Positions 17,507 to 27,344 are shown, numbered from the stretch's first letter. The stretch: DNA of 64,000 nt from Pseudomonas_T sp032052615 (GCA_032052615.1 DAMBWF010000002.1:186001-250000); one strand, 5' to 3'. A program made the numbers and translations. The notes: generated by a model not told the origin, from the letters alone.

Positions 17507-19301
17507 TACAACGGCAGCGCCAGGTAGAACTGGGCGCCCTGTCCGGGGCGGGAATAGACGCCGATGCGCCCCCCGTGCAGTTGCACGATTTCCTTGCACA
17601 GGGCCAGGCCGAGGCCGGCGGCGCCCTTCTTCTGGCTGGCCTGAACGAACGGTTCGAAGATGCGTGCCTGCTGGCTGGTGGGAATGCCGTCGCCGTTGTC
17701 CTCGACGCTCATGATCACCCGGTCGCCATGGCGCCGGGCCTGCAAGCGGATCACCCCGCCGTCGGGGGTGTGGCGCAGGGCGTTGACCAGCAGGTTGTCG
17801 AATACCCGCTCGATCTGGGCACGGTCGAGGTTGATCCGGGGCAGCGGCTGGTGCAGGTCCATCTCGATGAGGATCGAGCGCTGCGCGGCCTGTTCGATGA
17901 AGCGGTTCCGGACCCCCTCCAGCATGTCGTCGAGGGCGCAGGGGGCCCGCTCCAAAGGCTGCAGGCCATTCTGGAAGCGGGAGAAGTTCAGCAGGTCGGT
18001 GATCAGGCGCACCAGCCGCTGCATCTCCGCGTCCACCGTGCCGAGCAGGTCGGCTTCCCGGGTGTCCGGCGGGAAGTCGAGTCGCTCCCGCAGCAGGCCG
18101 AAGGCCATCTGCATGCCGGTGATCGGGGTGCGCAGTTCGTGGGAAGCGCGCAGCATGAATTCGTTGCGCACCCGCTCGAAGGCGCGCTGCTCGGTAACGT
18201 CCCGCAGCACCATCACGGCGCCGAGGGGGCGGCCCTCGCCCAGGCTCACCGGGGTCAGGCGCCAACTCAGCAGGCGGGTTTCCCCCTCGGCCTCCACCAC
18301 CAGGTCGGGCGGCGTCTCGTCGAGGAAATCCCCACTCAGGACGCGCCGGGTGAGTTCGTCCAGTTCCGGGTGGTCGAGGGCCTGGCCCAGGGGCTGGCCG
18401 AGCAGGCTGTCGCGCCAATCCAGTTGGCGTTGCGCCACCGGGTTGGCGTGCTCCATGTGGCCCTGGCAGTCAAGGATCAGCAGGCCGTCGTCGATGCTGT
18501 CGAGGACCGCCTGCAGGCGCTTCTGCTCGGCCTTGAGCCGCTCTACGTCCACCGCCTTCAGTTCCCGCAGCGACTCCGCCATGAGGCCGAAGCGCCGGCT
18601 CAGCAGTTCCATTTCGCGCACCGGGGAGTGGGGCAGCGCGATCTGCAGGTTGCCTTGGCCGATCTGGTCGGCGGCCTTGGCCAGTGCCTCGATCGGCCCG
18701 CCGAAGCGCCGGGCGATGCCGTGGGCGGTGGCGAAGCCGATCAGCAGCACGGCCACTCCCATCACCCCCAGCAGGGTGGCGATCAGGAAAGCGCGGTCGT
18801 GGTCGCGGTCTTCCGCCTGGGTGACGTTGCGCAGCGCCCAGTGGTGCATGTCCAGCATGGTATGGCGCAGAGCGTTCAGGGCCTGGCTGAAATCGTTGTC
18901 GTTGCGTAGCGACCAGCGCGTCGTGCCCGGCTCGTCGACCACCGACAGGAACACGTCGTATTGGCGACCGATCTGTTCGTAGCGGGCGCGGGTCTGCTCG
19001 TCGCCGGAACCCTGAATGCCTGCCTCGAGTACCTGGCGGAACTGAGCCTGGGATTGCCGCAGCGCCTCCTGTTCCACCGACTCGCTGAGCAGGTTGACCA
19101 GTTGATCGCCCAGGAGTTGGCGCAGTTGCAGGTTGAGCTCGATGGAGGCCAGGTTGTCGCTGATCAACCGTTCCTGGGAGCGGTTCATTTGCATCACGCT
19201 GATCAGGCCCAGCAGCAGGCCGATCAGGGCCACGGTGATCAGCGCCGAAATGCTCAGGAACAGGCGTGCGCGCAGGGTCGTCAGCCGCGCGAATGCAGGC
19301 T

Positions 19302-19305
<4 letters not shown>
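17506..19305 (-). CDS. kinB: Sensor histidine kinase KinB
   Basis: Inner-membrane kinase/phosphatase partner of AlgB. The 599-residue protein has TM helices at about 17-38 and 172-194 flanking a four-helix periplasmic sensor, a HAMP region (195-250), a PAS domain (260-370), the phosphoacceptor His389 in RASHELRTP, and an HATPase domain with VFDNLLVNALRHTP, DNGDGIP and GLGLAL boxes. Its ATG overlaps the algB stop (ATGA), and the AlgB-KinB order is as in P. aeruginosa, where KinB phosphatase activity restrains alginate production. Size agrees with the about 595-residue reference. Confidence 0.94.
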
Positions 19306-20651
<1,346 letters not shown>

Positions 20652-20807
20652 GTGGGTACTCCGTGATGGCTGCCGTGACGCTTAGTCAAGGGGATATCGT
20701 GCAAGTTGCATGGTAGTTCGAGCGCGATCTTGCAGGGTGCATAAGGGGGCGTTCGAACGTTTCGCTTAAGCCATTGAAAAATAACAAAAAAATTGTAGAT
20801 CTCGAAC

Positions 20808-20822
20808 TGGCACGCGGCTTGC
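20808..20822 (+). promoter_or_regulatory. Sigma54 (RpoN) -24/-12 promoter
   Basis: TGGCAC-N5-TTGC is a perfect match to the RpoN core, placing a start near 20834 and a leader of about 80 nt before the gene at 20913. An A-rich tract just upstream (20775-20795) could bend DNA or bind IHF. Activation by an NtrC-type protein is required in general; the one involved is not known. Confidence 0.85.
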
Positions 20823-20912
20823 GAATAACCCGCAAACGTCGGCGCGCCAAGCGCGTGCCGGTGGATCGAGCCCGATCGGGATACCGCGATTCGTTCATCC
20901 AGAGGAAACGTC

Positions 20913-21344
20913 ATGTCCAGTGCCACTTCGAAACTCAACCAATTGATCGAAATCACCCGCGATGGCCAGCGTTTTTACCTGCACGCCCTCGAGGAAGTGA
21001 AAAGCCCCGACCTGCAAAGCCTCTTCCGCGACATGGCCCAGGCCAAGACGCAAGTCATCCAGGCGCTCGCGGTGAAAGTGGCCGCGAACCACGACCAACC
21101 CGCGGAAGGCGGCACCCTGCTGGGCAAACTGCGCCAAGTGTACGCCGATACCCGCGCCAGCATGGCCCGCGACGAAGACGCGACCTACGTGGCCCAGCTC
21201 GAAGAAGCCGAGGACCGCATTCTGCATGCCTTCGAAGACGCACTGGAAGAGGCCGAACCGGACGTTCGCGCACTGCTGGTGGCGGAACTGCCGAAGGTGC
21301 GTGCCTGCCACGATCGCATGCGCAGCCTGAAACAGGCCCAGTGA
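20913..21344 (+). CDS. PA2169-type four-helix-bundle protein (DUF2383)
   Basis: A 143-residue, all-helical, acidic protein without signal peptide. It begins with a KLNQLIEITRDGQRFYLHA helix and continues with evenly spaced Glu/His residues (EAEDRILHAFEDALEEAE) that could line a ferritin-like bundle, fitting the DUF2383 / PA2169 family. Members are commonly stress- or stationary-phase-linked; the function is unsettled. It has an AGAGGAAA ribosome-binding site and is the first gene after the sigma54 promoter. Confidence 0.78.
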   Translation: MSSATSKLNQLIEITRDGQRFYLHALEEVKSPDLQSLFRDMAQAKTQVIQALAVKVAANHDQPAEGGTLLGKLRQVYADTRASMARDEDATYVAQLEEAEDRILHAFEDALEEAEPDVRALLVAELPKVRACHDRMRSLKQAQ

Positions 21345-21421
21345 CACGGCGGGAGGCGGGGACGCCTCCCAACCCCGAACCGCTTCGGATGGCCCTACCG
21401 CTCACGCATCAGGAGTTCGCC

Positions 21422-21703
21422 ATGTTCCAGTCCTTCGCGGCCCGTCGCCTGGGCCAGGTCCTGATCGGCTTCCTCGCCCTGGCGGCGTTGTTGTTCGTCG
21501 AGCATCAGCTCAACGCCCGCTTCAGCGCCTTGCAGCCCATGCGCCCGATTGTGCCGAACAAAGCGGCCGAGCGCATCGTGGCGCCCGAGCCAGCGATGGA
21601 GGAAAGGGTAGGCGATGCCCAGGGGGTATCCGCCGAGGCGGGCATGGTTCGGACCTCGGGTGGGCGCGAGGCTTCGTTCTCGGCCACCACGTGGGCGTTC
21701 TGA
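21422..21703 (+). CDS. Small single-pass membrane protein, unknown
   Basis: Encodes 93 residues with one hydrophobic helix (about 11-28) and a long polar tail probably facing the periplasm. The ATG at 21422 is chosen because an AGGAG box lies six bases upstream; an in-frame ATG at 21389 lacks one. I recognise no family. It lies 77 bases after the DUF2383 gene and 14 bases before another tiny membrane peptide, in the presumed RpoN transcript. Confidence 0.6.
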   Translation: MFQSFAARRLGQVLIGFLALAALLFVEHQLNARFSALQPMRPIVPNKAAERIVAPEPAMEERVGDAQGVSAEAGMVRTSGGREASFSATTWAF

Positions 21704-21717
21704 GCGGAGGACCCGCC

Positions 21718-21870
21718 ATGACTTATCTCGCGTTTCTCGCCTTGTGCGCCGGTTTCGTTTGCGTGCTGTCCGTGCTGGCCTTGAGGGTCGGGCGCGTCCG
21801 CCCGGCCCCCGTGCGCTGCGCCAACGTTAAACCGAACCGGTTCTTCGCCAAGCCGTCTGATTTTCAGTAA
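21718..21870 (+). CDS. Fifty-residue membrane peptide, unknown
   Basis: A short frame with a very good ribosome-binding site (GGAGG, seven bases before the ATG). The peptide is one hydrophobic helix (residues 3-23) followed by a basic, Pro-rich tail ending in KPSDFQ. It is tightly placed between two other small membrane genes. No family is recognised; coding status rests on the ribosome-binding site, the frame and the context. Confidence 0.55.
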   Translation: MTYLAFLALCAGFVCVLSVLALRVGRVRPAPVRCANVKPNRFFAKPSDFQ

Positions 21871-21919
21871 CCACACGCATCCAGTAACCACACGCATCAC
21901 ACCGCAAAGGAGATACACC

Positions 21920-22081
21920 ATGTTGAGTTGGGCTCTGACGTTTCTGGTAATCGCCATCGTGGCGGGTGTCCTGGGCTTCGGCGGTATCGCCGGTACGGCC
22001 GCCGGGATCGCCAAGATCCTCTTCGTGCTGTTCCTGGTGCTGTTCGTGTTGTCGTTCATCTTCGGACGTCGGCGCGGATAG
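21920..22081 (+). CDS. DUF1328 (UPF0391, YtjA-like) small membrane protein
   Basis: A 53-residue peptide made almost entirely of two hydrophobic helices around a Gly-rich turn (LGFGGIAGTAAGIAKILF), ending in FIFGRRRG. This is the full-length signature of the DUF1328/UPF0391 family. A strong AAGGAGA box sits eight bases ahead of the ATG. Function is unknown; relatives are often stress-induced. It is the last gene before a large perfect-stem hairpin, so it probably closes the sigma54-driven unit. Confidence 0.85.
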   Translation: MLSWALTFLVIAIVAGVLGFGGIAGTAAGIAKILFVLFLVLFVLSFIFGRRRG

Positions 22082-22087
22082 TGGCTT

Positions 22088-22132
22088 GCCCGCTTCGGTA
22101 GGCCGATGCGCGCATCGCCTACCGAAGCGGGC
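22088..22132 (+). terminator. Long hairpin after the DUF1328 gene
   Basis: A 22-base-pair stem with a single bulged C, reaching to a self-complementary centre (CGATGCGCGCATCG), starts seven bases after the stop. There is no T-run, so it may act as a 3' stabiliser as much as a terminator. Confidence 0.6.
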
Positions 22133-22497
22133 GCGCATGAGATGAGAGGGGTTTCGGCGCGCGACGCGGAAATCCCGGATCGGCCGGTTGTCGGGTCTAT
22201 CCAGCATTCGAACGCCCTCCCATTCTCGGGAGGCGAGCTACGCGGCTCCGGATGGAGCCATGACCAGGGGGCCGGATTGCCTTGAACGCGAGGTTCGAGG
22301 CGACCTAGGGGTACAGGGAGTACCTCCGTTCGCGGGCCGGGTCAGGCGCACGGCCACCGGGGGCAGGGCGGAAACCGGCCCCCGGGGCGGCTGTCCTTGC
22401 CGCTCCGCCTGTTCTTCCCTGTATACAATCATCGAGCGGCTTCTGGTTCTGGTGTCCGTGCCGGACTTCCCTTCACTGCGTGGCATTCACTCGTGGA
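22133..22497. other. Non-coding interval with tandem hairpins
   Basis: About 365 bases without a credible gene. Two adjacent hairpins, CCTCCC/GGGAGG (22216-22221 with 22228-22233) and GGCTCC/GGAGCC (22244-22249 with 22254-22259), are ten bases apart. A TGTATACA palindrome (22420-22427), resembling an operator half of GntR-type or similar regulators, lies 71 bases before the end of wrbA. Function is unknown. Confidence 0.4.
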
Positions 22498-23094
22498 TCA
22501 GGCGAATCGCGTGGCCAATCGGGCCACATGGGCACCCTGGTAGCGGGCCAGGGCCAGTTCCTTGTCGCTGGGCTGGCGAGAACCGTCGGCGGCGGCGACC
22601 GTGGCGGCGCCATAAGGCGTGCCACCGCGCAGCTCGCTGATGTCGGTCAGTTCCGGGGCCGTATAGGGCAGGCCGACGATCAGCATTCCATGATGAGCGA
22701 GGGTGTGCCAGAAGGAGGTGATAGTGGTCTCGCTGCCTCCACCGGTGCCCGTGCTGGTGAATACACTGCCCAGCTTGCCCACCAGCTTGCCTTGGGCCCA
22801 TAAGCCGCCGGTCTGGTCGAGGAAGGTGCGCATCTGCCCGGTCATATTGCCGAAGCGCGTCGGGCTGCCGAAGAGGATGGCGTCGTAGTCGGCCAGTTCC
22901 TGAGGCGAGGCGATCGGCGCCGCCTGATCGAGCTTGGCGCCCGCCTTCTTCGCCAGCTCGGGAGCCATGGTTTCCGGGACTCGCTTGAGACTGACCTCGA
23001 CCCCCGGCACGCCACGGGCGCCCTCGGCCACCGCCTCGGCCATGCGCTCGACGTGGCCATACATGGAGTAATACAGCACCAGAAGTTTCTTCAT
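22498..23094 (-). CDS. wrbA: NAD(P)H:quinone oxidoreductase WrbA
   Basis: FMN-dependent two-electron reductase of quinones. The 198-residue flavodoxin-like protein has the phosphate-binding loop YYSMYGHVERMA at the N-terminus, the GSPTRFGNMTGQMRTFLD flavin-contact segment, and FTSTGTGGGSETT, all typical of WrbA. The ATG at 23094 has an AGGAG box six bases upstream. It stands alone between the non-coding interval and a divergent gene. Likely part of oxidative-stress defence. Confidence 0.94.
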   Translation of the reverse strand: MKKLLVLYYSMYGHVERMAEAVAEGARGVPGVEVSLKRVPETMAPELAKKAGAKLDQAAPIASPQELADYDAILFGSPTRFGNMTGQMRTFLDQTGGLWAQGKLVGKLGSVFTSTGTGGGSETTITSFWHTLAHHGMLIVGLPYTAPELTDISELRGGTPYGAATVAAADGSRQPSDKELALARYQGAHVARLATRFA

Positions 23095-23307
23095 CGCAAT
23101 CTCCTGTCGGGACAGCGACCAGGCGAATGCCCGGTCGAACCGGGAGGACGACGCCGAAGCGGCGGTCCGCTACGTTCGGCTGTGGCACCGGGGCAAAGTT
23201 CGTCTTCCGTCGAGCCCCACGGCGAGCGAACTCCGGCCGCGACCCTCGCCTGGCACGTCGCCGGGGTCGCCGTTATCATCCCGCCCTCTGCTTGCGAGGA
23301 CTCGTTC

Positions 23308-24534
23308 ATGCTCAACGGCTTGTGGCTCGGCTTTTTCGCCATGGCGGCGCTGGCCGCCGTGGCGCGTTGGATCGGCGGCGATCCCGGCGTGTGGGCGGCC
23401 ATGGTGGAGAGCCTGTTCGCCATGGCCAAGCTCTCGGTGGAGGTGATGGTCCTGCTGTTCGGCACCTTGACCCTGTGGCTCGGTTTCCTGCGCATCGCCG
23501 AGCGCGCCGGCATCGTCGATGTCCTCGCCCGGCTGCTGGGGCCGCTGTTCTCCCGGCTGATGCCCGAGGTGCCGCCGGGGCACCCGGCCCTGGGGTTGAT
23601 CACCCTGAACTTCGCCGCCAACGGCCTGGGCCTGGACAATGCTGCCACCCCCATCGGCCTGAAGGCGATGAAGGCCCTGCAGAGCCTCAACCCCAGCACG
23701 GACACTGCCAGCAACGCGCAAATCCTCTTCCTGGTGCTCAACGCCTCCTCCCTGACCCTGCTGCCGGTGTCGATCTTCATGTACCGGGCCCAACAGGGCG
23801 CCCACGACCCGACCCTGGTGTTTCTGCCGATCCTGCTCGCCACCAGCGCCTCCACCCTCGTCGGCCTGTTGTCGGTGGCGGCGATGCAGCGCCTGCGCCT
23901 GTGGGACCCGAAGGTGCTGGCCTACTTGGTGCCCGGTGTCCTGCTGCTGGGCGGCTTCATGGCGCTGCTGGCGGGGCTGTCGGCCACCGCCCTGGCGGCG
24001 CTCTCGTCGCTGTTGGGTAACCTGGTGCTGTTCGGCCTGATCCTGCTGTTCCTGCTGGTGGGGGCGTTGCGCAAGGTGCCGGTCTACGAGAGCTTCGTCG
24101 AGGGCGCCCGGGAAGGCTTCGAGGTCGCCCGGAACCTGCTGCCCTACTTGGTGGCGATGCTCTGCGCGGTGGGTGCGCTGCGCGCCTCGGGCGCCCTGGA
24201 CTTCGGCCTGGACGGCATCCGTTGGCTGGTGGACCTGTTCGGCTGGGACAGCCGCTTCGTCGACGCCCTGCCCACCGCCCTGGTCAAGCCGCTCTCCGGC
24301 AGCGCGGCCCGGGCGATGTTGATCGAGACCATGCAGAGCCATGGCGTCGACAGTTTCCCGGCCTTGGTGGCCGCCACCGTGCAAGGCAGCACCGAAACCA
24401 CGTTCTACGTGCTGGCGGTCTACTTCGGCGCGGTGGGTATCCAGCGCGCCCGCCATGCCGTGGGCTGTGCCCTGCTGGCCGACCTGGCCGGCGTCCTGGC
24501 ATCCATCGGGGTGTGCTACTGGTTCTTCGGCTGA
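23308..24534 (+). CDS. SpmA-SpmB fusion-type nucleoside-recognition (Gate) membrane protein
   Basis: A 408-residue polytopic membrane protein. The first half resembles spore maturation protein A (LITLNFAANGLGLDNAATPIGLKAMK, residues about 100-125) and the second half SpmB (about 250-400, with SGSAARAMLIE and QGSTETTFYVLAVYFG). Each half carries a nucleoside-recognition/Gate domain. In sporulating Firmicutes these are two genes; fused forms occur in non-sporulating proteobacteria with unknown substrate. The ATG at 23308 has GCGAGGA seven bases upstream. Its 3' end overlaps the convergent DUF5924 gene by 19 bases. Confidence 0.82.
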   Translation: MLNGLWLGFFAMAALAAVARWIGGDPGVWAAMVESLFAMAKLSVEVMVLLFGTLTLWLGFLRIAERAGIVDVLARLLGPLFSRLMPEVPPGHPALGLITLNFAANGLGLDNAATPIGLKAMKALQSLNPSTDTASNAQILFLVLNASSLTLLPVSIFMYRAQQGAHDPTLVFLPILLATSASTLVGLLSVAAMQRLRLWDPKVLAYLVPGVLLLGGFMALLAGLSATALAALSSLLGNLVLFGLILLFLLVGALRKVPVYESFVEGAREGFEVARNLLPYLVAMLCAVGALRASGALDFGLDGIRWLVDLFGWDSRFVDALPTALVKPLSGSAARAMLIETMQSHGVDSFPALVAATVQGSTETTFYVLAVYFGAVGIQRARHAVGCALLADLAGVLASIGVCYWFFG

Positions 24535-25601
24535 AGCACGGACAGCGCGCTCGCCGGGTGGTCCGGCCCCTCCTGCGCGGCGGCCTCGTGGGGGCCGCTG
24601 ACGTGGAAGCGCAAGGTGCCGATCATCTGCCCCGCCTCGGTCAGCACCTTCACCTGCCAGCGGCCCTCGGCGTCCTTGGGAAAGTTCTGCTTGTGGGTCC
24701 AGGCGCGGTAGCCCTCCTTGCGCCCGCCATGGATGTCCAGGGCGATGCGGTCGATGCGCTCGCCGTTGTGCAGCCACTCGTGGTAGATGCGCTCGTTGAG
24801 CCCCCGGGGCGCCGAGATCGCCGTGTATGCGTACAGGCCGCCGGCGCGTAATTGAGCGATATTCACGTCCCCCAGGCTATCGGCCGGCGCGCGGTTGTCG
24901 CCGTCGAGCTGGGTGGCGATGGCCACGTCCGTCAGCCAGAGGGTCGCCGGCGGCACCCAGACCCGCGCCAGCCAGCCGCCCAGCCCCAGCACCAGGGTCA
25001 GGCCGATCAGCGCCACGCCGCGCCAGCGCGCCACCGGGATCACGCTGTACAGGCTGGCGAAGGACAGCAGCGTGGCGATGCCCAGGGCCAGCGGGTAGCT
25101 CTGGGCGGTGCTCAGGTGGAGGATGATCGGCAGCGCCGTGAGCAGTGCGGCGAACAGCGTCAGGGTGTGAAACGCCAGGTACAGCCAGCGCCGGCTGGCC
25201 AGCCGCCGGTGGTAAAGCGGGTCGATCACCGAGACCAGGGCGCCCGCCGCCAGCAACCCGGTGAACAATGCCTGGCCGCTGTTCCAACTGGTGGTCACCA
25301 GGAAGAACGGCAATACGAAGAACAAGGTTTCCTGGTGGATGAGCTGAGTGGCGAAGCGCAGCAGCGGCGCCGGCAACTCCCAGCCGCTGAACCGCGCCAC
25401 CAGCCGCCGCACCACCCCCTCCAGCAGCAGCCACACCCAGCTCACCAGCATGATCGCCGCCACCATCACCGCCAGCCGCGCCCCCCGGTCCACCAGGAAG
25501 AAACTGCCGACCCCCGAGACGAACCCGTAGAGGGCGAACAGACGCGGGTAGCGCGCCAGCAGCTCGAACAGTTTGAGGATGCGGTTTTTCCAGATCGACA
25601 T
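24516..25601 (-). CDS. DUF5924 membrane protein with C-terminal DUF2914 domain
   Basis: A 361-residue protein with about seven to eight hydrophobic helices in residues 10-240 (for example ALYGFVSGVGSFFLVD and MVAAIMLVSWVWLLLEGVV), followed by a periplasmic-type beta-rich domain (about 240-340) with WLHNGERIDRIALDIHGG and the KEGYRAWTHKQ segment diagnostic of DUF2914. The function is unknown. It is convergent with and overlaps the SpmAB-type gene by 19 bases and is divergent from the accessory island. Confidence 0.72.
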   Translation of the reverse strand: MSIWKNRILKLFELLARYPRLFALYGFVSGVGSFFLVDRGARLAVMVAAIMLVSWVWLLLEGVVRRLVARFSGWELPAPLLRFATQLIHQETLFFVLPFFLVTTSWNSGQALFTGLLAAGALVSVIDPLYHRRLASRRWLYLAFHTLTLFAALLTALPIILHLSTAQSYPLALGIATLLSFASLYSVIPVARWRGVALIGLTLVLGLGGWLARVWVPPATLWLTDVAIATQLDGDNRAPADSLGDVNIAQLRAGGLYAYTAISAPRGLNERIYHEWLHNGERIDRIALDIHGGRKEGYRAWTHKQNFPKDAEGRWQVKVLTEAGQMIGTLRFHVSGPHEAAAQEGPDHPASALSVLQPKNQ

Positions 25602-26077
25602 GGCGGGGTCGGATGAGCACAGGATCGGAATGGCAGGATACTCCTTCAGCGTCTTTTCTTAGGACCGACGCCGGCCATGAATACGGTATGCGCTGGACGA
25701 AAGGTCGGCGGTGTGAACATATTGCCGCCTAATCGCTCCGCTAGGGAGACTGGGCCCTTGCCACCCGCTTATGGCCGCCCGAGGGGTTCGTGTCCAGGCA
25801 GGATCGGCGTCGAACGAACAGCGTCTTCGGAGTAATCGGCGTACTGCTGTCGGCCCTGGCACTGACGCGCTCTGAACGCGCGCCCCCGGACCCGCCGCCG
25901 ACGCCGCCGGACTCCAGGCCCTCTGGCTCGCCGAGCGCTACAGCGCTCTTGGAACTGCTGGTGATGCCCGGCTTGACGCTGGCAATAGTGCTAGTAAGGG
26001 CTTGCCATACTGAACGGAAGTTCGACCCTAGCAGGCGCGATATTGATTCACTTGTGAGATCGAGAAGGAGCGTATGG
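25602..26077 (+). other. Leader of the accessory island, no confident gene
   Basis: About 475 bases between the DUF5924 start and the toxin-like gene. A frame from GTG 25790 is open into the toxin gene and would add 96 residues (two hydrophobic stretches and a run of Pro), but its composition is unlike the rest and a much better start lies at 26078. A long frame is open on the other strand too. Base composition becomes clearly less GC-rich from about 25980. I call it non-coding or a degraded segment. Confidence 0.4.
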
Positions 26078-26922
26078 ATGTGGGTCTTCACCGAGATTGC
26101 GAACTGGTGGGAAGAGCATCGCAGGAGTGCGGGTCTTTCGCTCGAAGAATATGTAGAAAACAATCCCAATCAATTTGCGATCATCGTGGCGACTACCACG
26201 TATACCTCGATGGTCATCGGCTCTGGTGTAGTCGATGTACTGAGGTTGGGAGACGGTGTTAGCGAGGGGAACTGGAAAGGAGTCGCGAGCGATGGATTGA
26301 GATTGCTCGGCGTGGCAGGCCCTGTAGGGAAGGGCGTTCAACTGCTCAAAGAAGCCCGGCATACCCGCCTGGCTCGGTTGATCGCCGATCCCGGTGGGCC
26401 GTGTTGTGGTTGGGTGGCCTCTACGAAGGCCCTTGTTCAGACGGGTAATCGCGTTAATGGACGCCTCTTGGCATCGGTGGAGGATCTGGCCAAGGCCTTG
26501 GGAGTACCTATGCATCAAGCCGGCCCTCTCACCCTTGAAGGAGTCGCCAGTAATCTGCGAGCCCTGGGCGCCAATGTAGGGATAGTGAAGAAAGCTCAGC
26601 ACATCGACGATGTGGCTCGCGACTTACCGCGCGACGGAAGCGCGGCCATCGTGGGCATACGGGGATATTCCCGTGGGCAAGGAGTAGGCCATGCGGTTTA
26701 TGTGTTCAAAGACTTGTCGGGGTGTACGAAAGTGATGGACGCACGGGCGTATACAGGTCGCTTTCTGAGCTGAACAGCGTGTATGGCGTGGAGTCATTCA
26801 GCCCTTTCGCGTACCTCCATGTGAAAAATGTATTCGGAAAAATACCGGTGCCAAGTGGGGCCGCTGTACTGGCAATGGAAGTCTTGGCTGTGGTCGCAAC
26901 GCAACGGGGAACGACTCGATGA
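26078..26922 (+). pseudogene. Papain-like cysteine peptidase/toxin candidate, frameshifted
   Basis: The ATG at 26078 has an ideal AAGGAG seven bases upstream. Residues 1-231 run in one frame to TGA 26771-26773; the continuation (starting SELNSVYG) is in the next frame from 26764 to TGA 26920-26922, so one base appears lost in the TTT run at 26762-26764. Visible parts: an amphipathic N-terminus, a hydrophobic helix (33-52), a second (70-90), then a papain/C39-like domain with Cys109/Cys110 (DPGGPCCGW), His205 (VGHAVYVF) and Asp221 (VMDAR), the right order for a catalytic triad. The tail overlaps the next gene by ATGA. Resemblance to polymorphic-toxin peptidase domains is inferred; target unknown. 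Confidence 0.6.
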
Positions 26923-27344
26923 TTCCGCTCCGGCAAAGGGCTGAAGCCTTCGACCAAGCGCGCTACCACGTGCAGGTCTGCATAAAGGACATGTTTCTTT
27001 CTATCGATCAAGGAACGGCCCATCTCGAAGCAGAAGTAGTGAAGTGTTACCGGGGCAACGACTTGGCGATAGGCGCCGTAATAAGGTTCGACATTCGACA
27101 TGTGTCTCCTGAAAGCGAGGACGTGCTCATGGGTGGTCAGTCCGTACGGTTCGAAGAGTTGAAGCCCGGCAACCTGTTGGAGGTATGCCTGGGGGGCGAT
27201 GAGGAGCCCTATGCCGTAGTCCTGGATTTATGCCAGTCCATACAGGCGGCCACGGAAACGCCTTTTTTCGAGTTCAATGCGCCTGACAGGTCCGTAGAGA
27301 AGGGATCTGGAAGATGGCGACTGTTCGACTGGCTGAAGCGGTAG
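26919..27344 (+). CDS. Possible immunity protein of the adjacent peptidase
   Basis: A 141-residue soluble protein without signal peptide or membrane helix. The middle (residues about 15-110) alternates short hydrophobic strands (AEVVKCYRGNDLAIGAVIRF, YAVVLDLC), suggesting a beta-rich domain; it ends in WRLFDWLKR. I do not recognise the family. Start ATG overlaps the stop of the shifted frame of the peptidase gene by ATGA, the coupling expected for a toxin-immunity pair. Base composition is lower in GC than the flanks, pointing to acquisition. The immunity role is inferred from position only. Confidence 0.5.
   Translation: MIPLRQRAEAFDQARYHVQVCIKDMFLSIDQGTAHLEAEVVKCYRGNDLAIGAVIRFDIRHVSPESEDVLMGGQSVRFEELKPGNLLEVCLGGDEEPYAVVLDLCQSIQAATETPFFEFNAPDRSVEKGSGRWRLFDWLKR

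Noticed and set aside
22188..22640. 150-codon plus-strand frame
   Set aside because: Overlaps the 3' end of wrbA on the other strand, needs a non-ATG start, and its composition is low-complexity.
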